Of a stretch of 41,704 nucleotides of DNA, positions 35,398-41,704 are shown one piece after another (within the stretch, counting starts at the first letter, position 1; every line of letters begins with the position of its first letter). The notes below the pieces were generated by a model. That model searched no databases, was not told the origin of the DNA, and worked only from the letters and a program-made list of their open reading frames with translations. The translations under genes and the position numbers were made by a program. This DNA is from Paracoccaceae bacterium (GTDB taxonomy: Bacteria > Pseudomonadota > Alphaproteobacteria > Rhodobacterales > Rhodobacteraceae): the NCBI GenBank assembly GCA_014323785.1, contig JACONJ010000002.1:1-41704 (forward strand), in the 5' to 3' direction.

Positions 35398-36595
35398 GGT
35401 TGACGCTCCGTGGCTGACCATCGTGGGGCTCGGCGAGGATGGCCCGGACGGGCTCTCACCAGCAAGCCGCCATGCGCTCGACACAGCCAAAGTGGTGATG
35501 GGAACGACACGGCATCTGACGCTTCTGTCTGACCTTGAAGCCAAAATCATCGAATGGCCGGTACCTTTCGCGGACGGTCTTTCAATCCTTATGCGGTTTC
35601 GCGGCCAGCGTGTCGTCGTACTCGCCTCGGGTGATCCGTTCTGGTTCGGTGCAGGCGCGGTCATCACGCGCAACCTTGCCCCCGGAGAATGGCATGCGCT
35701 ACCCGGAATTTCAACATTTTCACTGGCGGCTGCCCGTCTCGGCTGGCCTTTGCAGCATACGCTCTGCATCGGCCTTCATGCCGCACCGATGACACGGTTG
35801 AAGCCGCATTTGGCACCGGGCGTGCGCGCCATGGTTCTGCTGCGCGACGGAGGGGCCGTACCCATACTGGCGGATTATCTTGCAGGCGAAGGGTTCGGCG
35901 CGACCCGCCTGACAATTATGGAAGCACTGGGCGGGCCTCGAGAGCGGAGCACAGAAACCAGGGCCGAAACCCTGCCGGACCGGACCTTTGCGCACCCGGT
36001 CGTTGTAGCGATTGAGGTTGCGGGCACAGGCTCTTCTGTTACTTGCGCTTCCGGAATCGATGACAGTTTTTTCGATACTGATGGCCAGATCACCAAACGC
36101 CCTGTCCGTGCGCTGGCCCTTTCGGCACTGGCACCGCGCCCGTTCGAAATGCTGTGGGACATCGGCGGTGGCGCGGGTTCCATCGCCATCGAATGGCTGC
36201 TGGCACATCCGACGACCAGGGTTATCAGCATCGAAGCACGCCCCGACCGTGCCGTGCGAATCCGCACCAATGCCAACCGCCTAGGCGTGGACCGGCTGCG
36301 CGTTGTTGAAGGGGAGGTGCTGGCAGCCCTTAACGGGCTCACGCCGCCACAGGCCGTGTTCATCGGCGGTGGCCTGTCCCATGAGCTGCTGACCGATCTG
36401 ACCGTTCGCCTCGCACCGGGAACACGGCTGATCGCCCACGCAGTGACACTCGAGTCCGAAACGCTCTTGTCCACCTGGTCAGAACGCCTTGGCGGGTCGC
36501 TCCTGCGCATCGAATTGTCCGAGGCGTTACCGCTTGGGGCAAAGCGCGGGTGGAGGGCCACCTATCCTGTCGTGCAATGGCGGGTGGTCTTGTGA
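35396..36595 (+). CDS. cobL: precorrin-6Y C5,15-methyltransferase (decarboxylating)
   Basis: CobL is a two-domain enzyme that methylates C5 and C15 and decarboxylates the C12 acetate. The 399-residue protein has an N-terminal corrin methyltransferase domain ([20 protein letters not shown]). Its C-terminal CbiT-like SAM domain starts near residue 230, with [15 protein letters not shown]. The ATG is preceded by AGAAGG, which lies within cobK on the other strand. The stop overlaps the next start in GTGA. Confidence 0.95.
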   Translation: MVDAPWLTIVGLGEDGPDGLSPASRHALDTAKVVMGTTRHLTLLSDLEAKIIEWPVPFADGLSILMRFRGQRVVVLASGDPFWFGAGAVITRNLAPGEWHALPGISTFSLAAARLGWPLQHTLCIGLHAAPMTRLKPHLAPGVRAMVLLRDGGAVPILADYLAGEGFGATRLTIMEALGGPRERSTETRAETLPDRTFAHPVVVAIEVAGTGSSVTCASGIDDSFFDTDGQITKRPVRALALSALAPRPFEMLWDIGGGAGSIAIEWLLAHPTTRVISIEARPDRAVRIRTNANRLGVDRLRVVEGEVLAALNGLTPPQAVFIGGGLSHELLTDLTVRLAPGTRLIAHAVTLESETLLSTWSERLGGSLLRIELSEALPLGAKRGWRATYPVVQWRVVL

Positions 36596-37752
36596 TCGTG
36601 GCGGGCTTCGGGTTTCGCACAGCAGCGACGATTGAAAGCCTGGTCGACGCGCTTGAAATGGTCGGCGGCATGCGCAGGGTCTCGGCACTCGCCACTGCCA
36701 GGGATAAGGCACAGACCGAGGTGTTCGCAGCATTCGCGCAAATGCTGGCCTTGCCAGTCCATTCGGTTGACGTCATGATCCTTGCGCGGCAGGGGACCGC
36801 GACGCGCTCGGCCGCATCGCTCGCCGTGCGCGGCACGGGCAGCCTCGCCGAAGCATCGGCACTGGCCGCAGCGGGGCCGGGGGCGCGTCTGTTCGCCCCG
36901 CGCGTGGTATCAGGCGACAGATTGGCCACCTGTGCACTTGCGGAAGGGGGTAAGAAGATGACGGTGCATTTCATCGGTGCCGGGCCCGGTGCCCCGGATC
37001 TTCTAACGCTGCGCGGGCGCGACCTGATCATGCGCTGCCCGGTCTGTCTCTATGCCGGATCGCTGGTACCCAAGGCCGTGCTGGCCCATTGCCCCAGAGG
37101 TGCGCGGATCGTGGACACGGCACCGCTTGATCTCGACACTATCGTGTCCGAATTTGTCAAGGCGACTGCCGCAAGCCAGGATGTCGCGCGGCTGCATTCC
37201 GGCGACCTGTCGGTCTGGTCGGCCATGGGTGAACAAATGCGCAGGCTCGACGCGATGGGCATCCCGTATACGGTAACCCCCGGCGTACCGTCCTTCGCGG
37301 CAGGCGCAGCTGCGCTCGGGGCTGAACTGACTCTGCCAGGGGTTGCGCAATCGGTGGTTCTGACCCGCACGCCCGGACGTGCATCCTCCATGCCCAAAGG
37401 CGAAACGCTGGCCGCCTTTGGGGCCACTGGGGCGACACTCGCGATCCATCTCTCGATCCGGAACCTGGCTCAGGTGACGGCGGACCTGATCCCGCATTAC
37501 GGGCCTGACTGCCCCGTTGCCATCATCTGGCGCGCAAGCTGGCCAGATGAAAGGATTGTGCGCGGGACGCTATCGACCATCGGCGATATGCTTCCCGATG
37601 GGATCGAACGGACAGCCTTGATTCTGGTTGGTCCGGCCCTGGGCCAGACAGCGTTTGCCGAGAGCCGCCTCTACGCCCCCGACTACGACCGCCGATATCG
37701 GCCGCAATCGTCAAGCAGCCCCTGGAGAAACTGGAACGAAGGTGATGGCTGA
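36592..37752 (+). CDS. CobE-CobM: cobalamin biosynthesis protein fused in frame to precorrin-4 C11-methyltransferase
   Basis: One uninterrupted frame of 386 codons covers two proteins that are normally separate. The first is CobE (about residues 1-122, MIVAGFGFR start), related to the C-terminal domain of CbiG and of unclear function. The second is CobM (from residue 123), which methylates C11. A GTG at 36592 overlaps the cobL stop (GTGA). An ATG at 36577 is an alternative. At the junction a strong GGAAGGGGG ribosome-binding site still precedes the cobM ATG at 36958. One extra G in the run at 36946-36950 would restore a TAA just before cobM. The fusion may therefore be real, recent, or a sequencing error. 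Confidence 0.75.
   Translation: MIVAGFGFRTAATIESLVDALEMVGGMRRVSALATARDKAQTEVFAAFAQMLALPVHSVDVMILARQGTATRSAASLAVRGTGSLAEASALAAAGPGARLFAPRVVSGDRLATCALAEGGKKMTVHFIGAGPGAPDLLTLRGRDLIMRCPVCLYAGSLVPKAVLAHCPRGARIVDTAPLDLDTIVSEFVKATAASQDVARLHSGDLSVWSAMGEQMRRLDAMGIPYTVTPGVPSFAAGAAALGAELTLPGVAQSVVLTRTPGRASSMPKGETLAAFGATGATLAIHLSIRNLAQVTADLIPHYGPDCPVAIIWRASWPDERIVRGTLSTIGDMLPDGIERTALILVGPALGQTAFAESRLYAPDYDRRYRPQSSSSPWRNWNEGDG
36958..37752 (+). CDS. cobM: precorrin-4 C11-methyltransferase (internal start within the CobE-CobM frame)
   Basis: From the ATG at 36958 the 264-residue product is a complete CobM. It has [11 protein letters not shown] at the N-terminus, [20 protein letters not shown] and [15 protein letters not shown], the usual SAM-binding and substrate motifs. 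GGAAGGGGG about 8 bp upstream indicates that ribosomes can start here independently of the fused upstream CobE part. The stop overlaps the cobB start by 8 bp. Confidence 0.85.
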   Translation: MTVHFIGAGPGAPDLLTLRGRDLIMRCPVCLYAGSLVPKAVLAHCPRGARIVDTAPLDLDTIVSEFVKATAASQDVARLHSGDLSVWSAMGEQMRRLDAMGIPYTVTPGVPSFAAGAAALGAELTLPGVAQSVVLTRTPGRASSMPKGETLAAFGATGATLAIHLSIRNLAQVTADLIPHYGPDCPVAIIWRASWPDERIVRGTLSTIGDMLPDGIERTALILVGPALGQTAFAESRLYAPDYDRRYRPQSSSSPWRNWNEGDG

Positions 37753-39067
37753 CGTAACCTTTCCGCCCGGTCTTCTTGTCTCGGCCCCTGCTTCCGGCAC
37801 GGGCAAGACGACGGTGATGCTGGGCCTTTTGCGGGCACTGGCCCAGGATGGGCTGACCGTGCAGCCCTTCAAGTCCGGCCCCGACTACATTGACCCTGCG
37901 TTCCACCATGCGGCGACCGGGCGCGCCTCTTTCAACCTTGATACCTGGGCCATGGATGACAACCTGCGCGCCGCCATCACCGAAAGGGCCCATGGCGCGG
38001 ATATCTGCGTGGCCGAAGGGTCAATGGGCTTGTTTGATGGCGTGGCGACGCGGGGACGCGGGGGCCATGGCTCCAGTGCCGAGACAGCCAAAACCATGGG
38101 CTGGCCAGTGGTACTGGTCCTGGATGTCGGAGGACAGGCACAATCCGCTGCGGCGACAGCTTTGGGCTTTGCGCAATATGATCCTGAGCTTCCTGTAGCT
38201 GGTGTGATCCTGAACCGCGTGGCCAGCCCACGCCATGAACGGTTGACCAGACTGGGGATGGAGCGCACGGGCCTGCGTGTTTTCGGCGCACTGCCCCGGC
38301 GCGGTGACCTGGCACTGCCCGAACGGCATCTGGGCCTCGTCCAGGCAGTGGAGCATCCTGACCTGGAATCTGCCATTGCAGGCTATGCCGCGTTCCTGCG
38401 GGCGCATGTAGATCTGGCTGCGATCCGCGCTGCCGCCGCGGGCCATATGCCGGACACGGCGGGCCGGTTACCGGCCCCCCCCGCGCAGCGCATTGCGCTG
38501 GCCCAGGACGCGGCGTTTTCCTTCGCCTATCCGCATCTTCTGGAAGGATGGCGCACAGGTGGCGCAGAGATTCTGCCGTTTTCGCCCCTGGCAGACGAAG
38601 TACCTGATCCGACCGCCGATCTCGTGTGGCTGCCCGGCGGCTACCCGGAACTTCACGCGGGCAAACTGGCCACCGCAGCCGGATTCCTCTCTGGGCTTCG
38701 CCGCCATGCGAATACAAAACCAGTCCATGGCGAATGCGGGGGCTACATGACGATTGGCAGAGGGCTGGTGGACAAGGACGGCATACGCCACAAAATGGCG
38801 GGGCTGCTGGGCCTTGTGACCTCCTATGAGACGCGCAAATTTCACCTGGGCTATCGGCGCGCCATATTGCAGGAAGATATGCCGGGCCATCCTGCGGGCA
38901 CCGCCCTCCGCGGGCACGAGTTCCACTATTCAACGATCCTTGACCAACCCGATACGCCGCTTGCCACAGTGTCAGATGCCAACGGAAATACGGTTCCCGA
39001 GACCGGATCGCGGCGCGGCCACGTCACTGGCACCTTCTTCCACCTTATCGCCGGGGAAGATGGATGA
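37745..39067 (+). CDS. cobB: hydrogenobyrinic acid a,c-diamide synthase (glutamine-hydrolysing)
   Basis: CobB amidates the a and c side chains with ATP and glutamine, making the substrate for CobNST. The 440-residue protein has an N-terminal dethiobiotin-synthetase-like domain with ASGTGKTT (16-23) and [10 protein letters not shown]. The C-terminal amidotransferase domain carries LPGGYPELH and the nucleophile Cys in GECGGYM. The ATG at 37745 overlaps cobM by 8 bp. An upstream in-frame extension was rejected. It overlaps cobA by ATGA. Confidence 0.96.
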   Translation: MADVTFPPGLLVSAPASGTGKTTVMLGLLRALAQDGLTVQPFKSGPDYIDPAFHHAATGRASFNLDTWAMDDNLRAAITERAHGADICVAEGSMGLFDGVATRGRGGHGSSAETAKTMGWPVVLVLDVGGQAQSAAATALGFAQYDPELPVAGVILNRVASPRHERLTRLGMERTGLRVFGALPRRGDLALPERHLGLVQAVEHPDLESAIAGYAAFLRAHVDLAAIRAAAAGHMPDTAGRLPAPPAQRIALAQDAAFSFAYPHLLEGWRTGGAEILPFSPLADEVPDPTADLVWLPGGYPELHAGKLATAAGFLSGLRRHANTKPVHGECGGYMTIGRGLVDKDGIRHKMAGLLGLVTSYETRKFHLGYRRAILQEDMPGHPAGTALRGHEFHYSTILDQPDTPLATVSDANGNTVPETGSRRGHVTGTFFHLIAGEDG

Positions 39068-39795
39068 CTGGTTTTGTCAGCTTCGTAAGTTCCGGCCCAG
39101 GCGATCCGGAACTTCTGACGCTGAAAGCACTTGACCGGCTGAAACACGCCAGTGCCATTTTGTATGACGATTTGTCCGCCGGGCCGATCCTGTCTTATGC
39201 CACACCGGGCACCGACCTTGTTGCCGTGGGCAAGCGCGCCAGACGCCCCTCTCCCAGGCAGCATCATGTCAGCCGCCTTCTGGTGGATTATGCAAAAACC
39301 GGCGGCCGGATTGTGCGGCTGAAATCGGGGGATGCGGGGATTTTCGGGCGTTTGGAAGAGGAGTTGGCAGCACTCCGCGCAGCGGGCATCCTGTTCGAGA
39401 TCATCCCGGGCGTTACCTCACCGCTGGCTGCTGCTGCTGCCGCGGGCATTCCGTTGACGCGGCGACTGACGGCGCGGCGGGTGCAATTTGTTACCGGGCA
39501 CGATGTGTCAGGGCAGTTGCCCGCCGATCTTGATCTGTCCGCACTGGCTGACCCCGCAGCACTGACGGTGGTTTTCATGGGCAAACGCACCTTTCCGGAC
39601 CTTGTCAAGATGCTTGTCGCCAGGGGCCTGCCACCGAACACCCCGGCCATGCTGGCCGAGGCTGTCGGCCAGCCCGAGGCATCATGCGCCAGAAGCACTG
39701 TCGCGGCATTGGCCGAACGGTTGGAAGGCGGTGCCAGCGACAGGCCCGCACTGATTTTCTATGGCCCCCTGGCCGAGGGTACCCCCTGTGGCTGA
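39064..39795 (+). CDS. cobA: uroporphyrinogen-III C-methyltransferase
   Basis: CobA makes precorrin-2 from uroporphyrinogen III with two SAM, the entry into corrin (and siroheme) synthesis. The 243-residue protein has SSGPGDPELLTLKA at the N-terminus. It also has YDDLSAGPIL, GITSPLAAAAAAGIPLT-like residues and FMGKRTFPDL. The usual R-L-K-G-G-D-P motif reads RLKSGDAGIFGR here, a mild deviation. No siroheme synthase domain is attached. It overlaps cobB (ATGA) and cobF (8 bp). Confidence 0.94.
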   Translation: MTGFVSFVSSGPGDPELLTLKALDRLKHASAILYDDLSAGPILSYATPGTDLVAVGKRARRPSPRQHHVSRLLVDYAKTGGRIVRLKSGDAGIFGRLEEELAALRAAGILFEIIPGVTSPLAAAAAAGIPLTRRLTARRVQFVTGHDVSGQLPADLDLSALADPAALTVVFMGKRTFPDLVKMLVARGLPPNTPAMLAEAVGQPEASCARSTVAALAERLEGGASDRPALIFYGPLAEGTPCG

Positions 39796-40537
39796 CCTCT
39801 GGCTTATCGGAATCGGCACAGGTAACCCTGCGCATGTGACGCTGGAGGCAAAAGAGGCACTGTGCAAGGCAACGCTTGTTATGGTGCCGCGAAAGGGGCC
39901 AGACAAGGCCGACCTTGCCGCGCTTCGCCACCGGATCCTGGCCGAGAGCGGCAGTAGCGCACCCGTCGTCGAGTTTGACATGCCGGGGCAGGATGAAAGC
40001 CTGCCATACGCCGAGCGAGTCATGCGCTGGCATGACAGGATCGCCCAAATCTGGGCCGGAACCATCGCCACCAGGCAGCCGAACGGCCCCGTCGCACTTC
40101 TGGTCTGGGGTGATCCGGGGCTCTACGATTCAACCTTGCGGATCGCAGAGCGCCTGACCCCGCGCCCGCGCTTGCGTGTCGTGCCGGGGATCACCGCACT
40201 ACAGGCCCTGACGGCGGCCCATGCGACCCCGTTTAGTACCGTGAACGGTACAGTGACTGTCACCACCGGGCGTCGCCTGCGTGAACACGGCTGGCCCGAA
40301 GGGGCCGGGACAGTCGCGGTGATGCTGGACGGTGCGTGCAGCTTTCAGCACCTGCCAGCCGAAGGTCTGCATATTTGGTGGGGCGGGTTTCTTGGCATGA
40401 AAGAACAGGTGCTCGTGTCAGGATCACTGGCGGAGGTCAGCTCGCGGATTATTTCAACCCGTGCCAGGGCGCGGGAACGGCACGGGTGGATCATGGACAC
40501 CTATTTGCTGCGCAAGAACTGGCCCTTGTCAGGGTGA
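39788..40537 (+). CDS. cobF: precorrin-6A synthase (deacetylating)
   Basis: CobF methylates C1 and removes the acetyl group, a step specific to the aerobic pathway. The 249-residue protein begins with the corrin methyltransferase motif LIGIGTGNPAHVT. It contains VPRKGPDKADL, LVWGDPGLYDST and VVPGITALQAL, typical of CobF. The GTG at 39788 overlaps the cobA stop by 8 bp. An upstream extension of the frame lies within cobA. It is the last cob gene. Two hairpins follow. Confidence 0.93.
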   Translation: MADLWLIGIGTGNPAHVTLEAKEALCKATLVMVPRKGPDKADLAALRHRILAESGSSAPVVEFDMPGQDESLPYAERVMRWHDRIAQIWAGTIATRQPNGPVALLVWGDPGLYDSTLRIAERLTPRPRLRVVPGITALQALTAAHATPFSTVNGTVTVTTGRRLREHGWPEGAGTVAVMLDGACSFQHLPAEGLHIWWGGFLGMKEQVLVSGSLAEVSSRIISTRARARERHGWIMDTYLLRKNWPLSG

Positions 40538-40674
40538 GGGACCGAAATAAACACCAAAATTGAAAGGTTTAGGCGGGACTTGATGGGACTTGGCGGGATG
40601 GGGTTTGAGCCTGGGGCTTGAAATCGGCACCCGTCCGGCCCCGCCATACCTTCCCGGCAGGGCAAAAGGGCAAA

Positions 40675-40737
40675 GGCCACCCCGTTGGGGGTGGCCCGTT
40701 GCTTGTCGGAAGGCGGGGCGAGCCATCTCGCCCCGCC
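40675..40737. terminator. two tandem hairpins between convergent cobF and the RTX gene
   Basis: GGCCACCCC (40675-40683) pairs with GGGGTGGCC (40688-40696). Fifteen bases later GGCGGGGCGAG (40712-40722) pairs perfectly with CTCGCCCCGCC (40727-40737) around a CCAT loop. There is no clear U-tract, but two very stable stems in a convergent gap suggest a bidirectional terminator. Confidence 0.6.
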
Positions 40738-40795
40738 CGTGCATTGGCGGGCGGCGACAGGTCACCACCGGACCAGCGGGCAGCGGACCGATGGG

Positions 40796-41704
40796 TCAGC
40801 CGTTTTCGAAATTGTTAGCACCGCCTGCACTGAGTGTGAAGTCTTCATACGTCACGTCCCACAGGGTCATGACGTTGCCATTCAGGGTCAGGGTGGTACT
40901 CTCATTCGTGTCATCCCCGTCCCTGTCGTGGGCGGCTATGGTCACATCATCCAGATCCAGCCCGCCGTAACGGATGTTATCGTTGCCGAGATTGAAATCG
41001 GTGATGACCGTGCCATCCGCCCAGTCCTCGGCGAAGACGAAGGTGTCGAAATCAAATTCACCACCACCGGTCAGGGTATCGGCCCCGCCCTCGCCCCTGA
41101 TGCGGTTGTTGCCGTCATCCCCGGTCAGGGAGTCGGCAAAGCGGGAGCCGCGCACGTTCTCAATGCTATACAGCCGGTCACCCTCGGCCGTGCCGCCGGA
41201 GTTCACCGTGCCATTGACCAGGCTGACGGTGACGCCCGCATCCGAATCGCGGTAATCCGCTGTGTCACGGCCACCGCGGCCAATGATCTTGTCGGCTCCC
41301 TCGCCACCGCGAAAGTAGTCCCTGGCCTCGGCACCGGACCCGCGATTGCCCTTGAGCGTGTCATCAAAGGCCGAGCCGATGATACCATTGATGTTCTTCA
41401 GCTTGTCGCCCCCGCCGGGGCCCCTGACGGTGATAAAGCCGTCGGCGTCGACGCGGCCGCTGGTATCGGGTCCATAGCTTCCGTCCTCAAGTTTACGTGT
41501 CGTCGCAAGGTCCACCCACACGGCGGCGTCCGCGTTCCTGTAGTTGACCACATTCTTATTGTGGCCACCGCCATCGATGGTGTCGTTCCCGTCCCCGACC
41601 ACAAAGACGTTCCTGCTGTTGTTGCCGGTCAGGACATCGCCGTGGTCTGAGCCGCGGATGTTTTCAAAGTTGCTGATCACATCGCCCGCGGCATGCCCGC
41701 CCGA
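40796..41704 (-). CDS. RTX-type (hemolysin-type) calcium-binding repeat protein, N-terminal part outside window
   Basis: The frame is open to the window edge, so only the C-terminal 302 residues are visible. They contain the RTX nonapeptide pattern GGxGxDxhx in degenerate form (GDGNDTIDGGG, GGEGADKIIGRGGRDT, GEGGADTLTGGG). Linker motifs are of the SNFENIRGS and IENVRGSRFADSLTG types. It ends in a Phe/Asp-rich segment (TFVFAEDW...ITDFNLGND), typical of the C-terminal type I secretion region. Calcium folding outside the cell and secretion by an ABC/MFP system are inferred from the family. The enzymatic or structural domain is not visible. Confidence 0.9.
   Translation of the reverse strand, partial: SGGHAAGDVISNFENIRGSDHGDVLTGNNSRNVFVVGDGNDTIDGGGHNKNVVNYRNADAAVWVDLATTRKLEDGSYGPDTSGRVDADGFITVRGPGGGDKLKNINGIIGSAFDDTLKGNRGSGAEARDYFRGGEGADKIIGRGGRDTADYRDSDAGVTVSLVNGTVNSGGTAEGDRLYSIENVRGSRFADSLTGDDGNNRIRGEGGADTLTGGGEFDFDTFVFAEDWADGTVITDFNLGNDNIRYGGLDLDDVTIAAHDRDGDDTNESTTLTLNGNVMTLWDVTYEDFTLSAGGANNFENG

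Noticed and set aside
40685-41650. 321-codon plus-strand frame opposite the RTX gene, with Val/Ile/Gly-rich repeats
   Set aside because: The apparent repeats are the reverse complement of the RTX Gly-Asp repeats. The minus frame has the diagnostic calcium-binding pattern and runs to the window edge.

Overview
The window looks like chromosomal DNA of an alphaproteobacterium of the order Rhodobacterales (Roseobacter/Rhodobacter-type). This is inferred from the high GC content, the DUF2842-purA / secG-pyrG neighbourhood, the phaZ / phaC-phaP-phaR polyhydroxybutyrate cluster, and a long aerobic (cobG-type) cobalamin operon. No phage, insertion sequence, CRISPR array or plasmid gene is evident. 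Two spots look accessory: a DNA methyltransferase gene inserted between pyrG and a DUF805 gene, and a decayed stretch beside tRNA-Gly.

Layout. 1-3.9 kb: housekeeping genes DUF2842 (partial), purA, secG and pyrG. 3.9-5.5 kb: a beta-class DNA methyltransferase with a C-terminal HNH domain. It is framed by two ~110 bp direct repeats, and its middle (the presumed target-recognition domain) is strikingly AT-rich. 5.5-6.8 kb: DUF805 membrane protein and PhzF-family protein. 6.8-15.1 kb: a probable amine/polyamine catabolic cluster with two glutamine-synthetase-like (gamma-glutamyl-amine ligase) genes, a class I glutamine amidotransferase between them, a PuuB-type FAD oxidoreductase, a DegT-family PLP enzyme, an Uma2 protein and a class III aminotransferase. 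15.2-19.7 kb: PHB metabolism (phaR, phaP, phaC leftward, phaZ rightward), with recognisable promoters and a PhaR-type operator. 19.7-22.5 kb: an alpha/beta hydrolase, a MetE-C-like protein, a 0.56 kb gene-poor stretch and tRNA-Gly(GCC). 22.5-26.0 kb: pyruvate carboxylase. 26.3-40.5 kb: a cobalamin riboswitch followed by DUF1636-cobW-cobN-cobG-cobH-cobI-cobJ-(cobK, opposite strand)-cobL-cobE/cobM-cobB-cobA-cobF. 40.8 kb to the end: an RTX-type calcium-binding protein, truncated by the window edge.

How the genes work together. The cob operon encodes nearly all of the oxygen-dependent route from uroporphyrinogen III to hydrogenobyrinic acid a,c-diamide (cobA, I, G, J, M, F, K, L, H, B) plus the large cobalt-chelatase subunit CobN and the metallochaperone-type CobW. 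cobS/cobT and the later steps must lie elsewhere. PHB synthesis, storage and mobilisation genes sit together. A perfect copy of the palindrome CTGC-N3-GCAG, which occurs in the phaP promoter, also lies upstream of pyruvate carboxylase, suggesting that PHB status may be linked to anaplerosis.

The most unusual observations are the chimeric methyltransferase-HNH gene inside direct repeats, the cobE-cobM frame fusion at a G-run, the cobK gene nested antisense with its start codon overlapping that of cobL, and the shared PhaR-like operator. All were read by eye. No database search or folding program was run.
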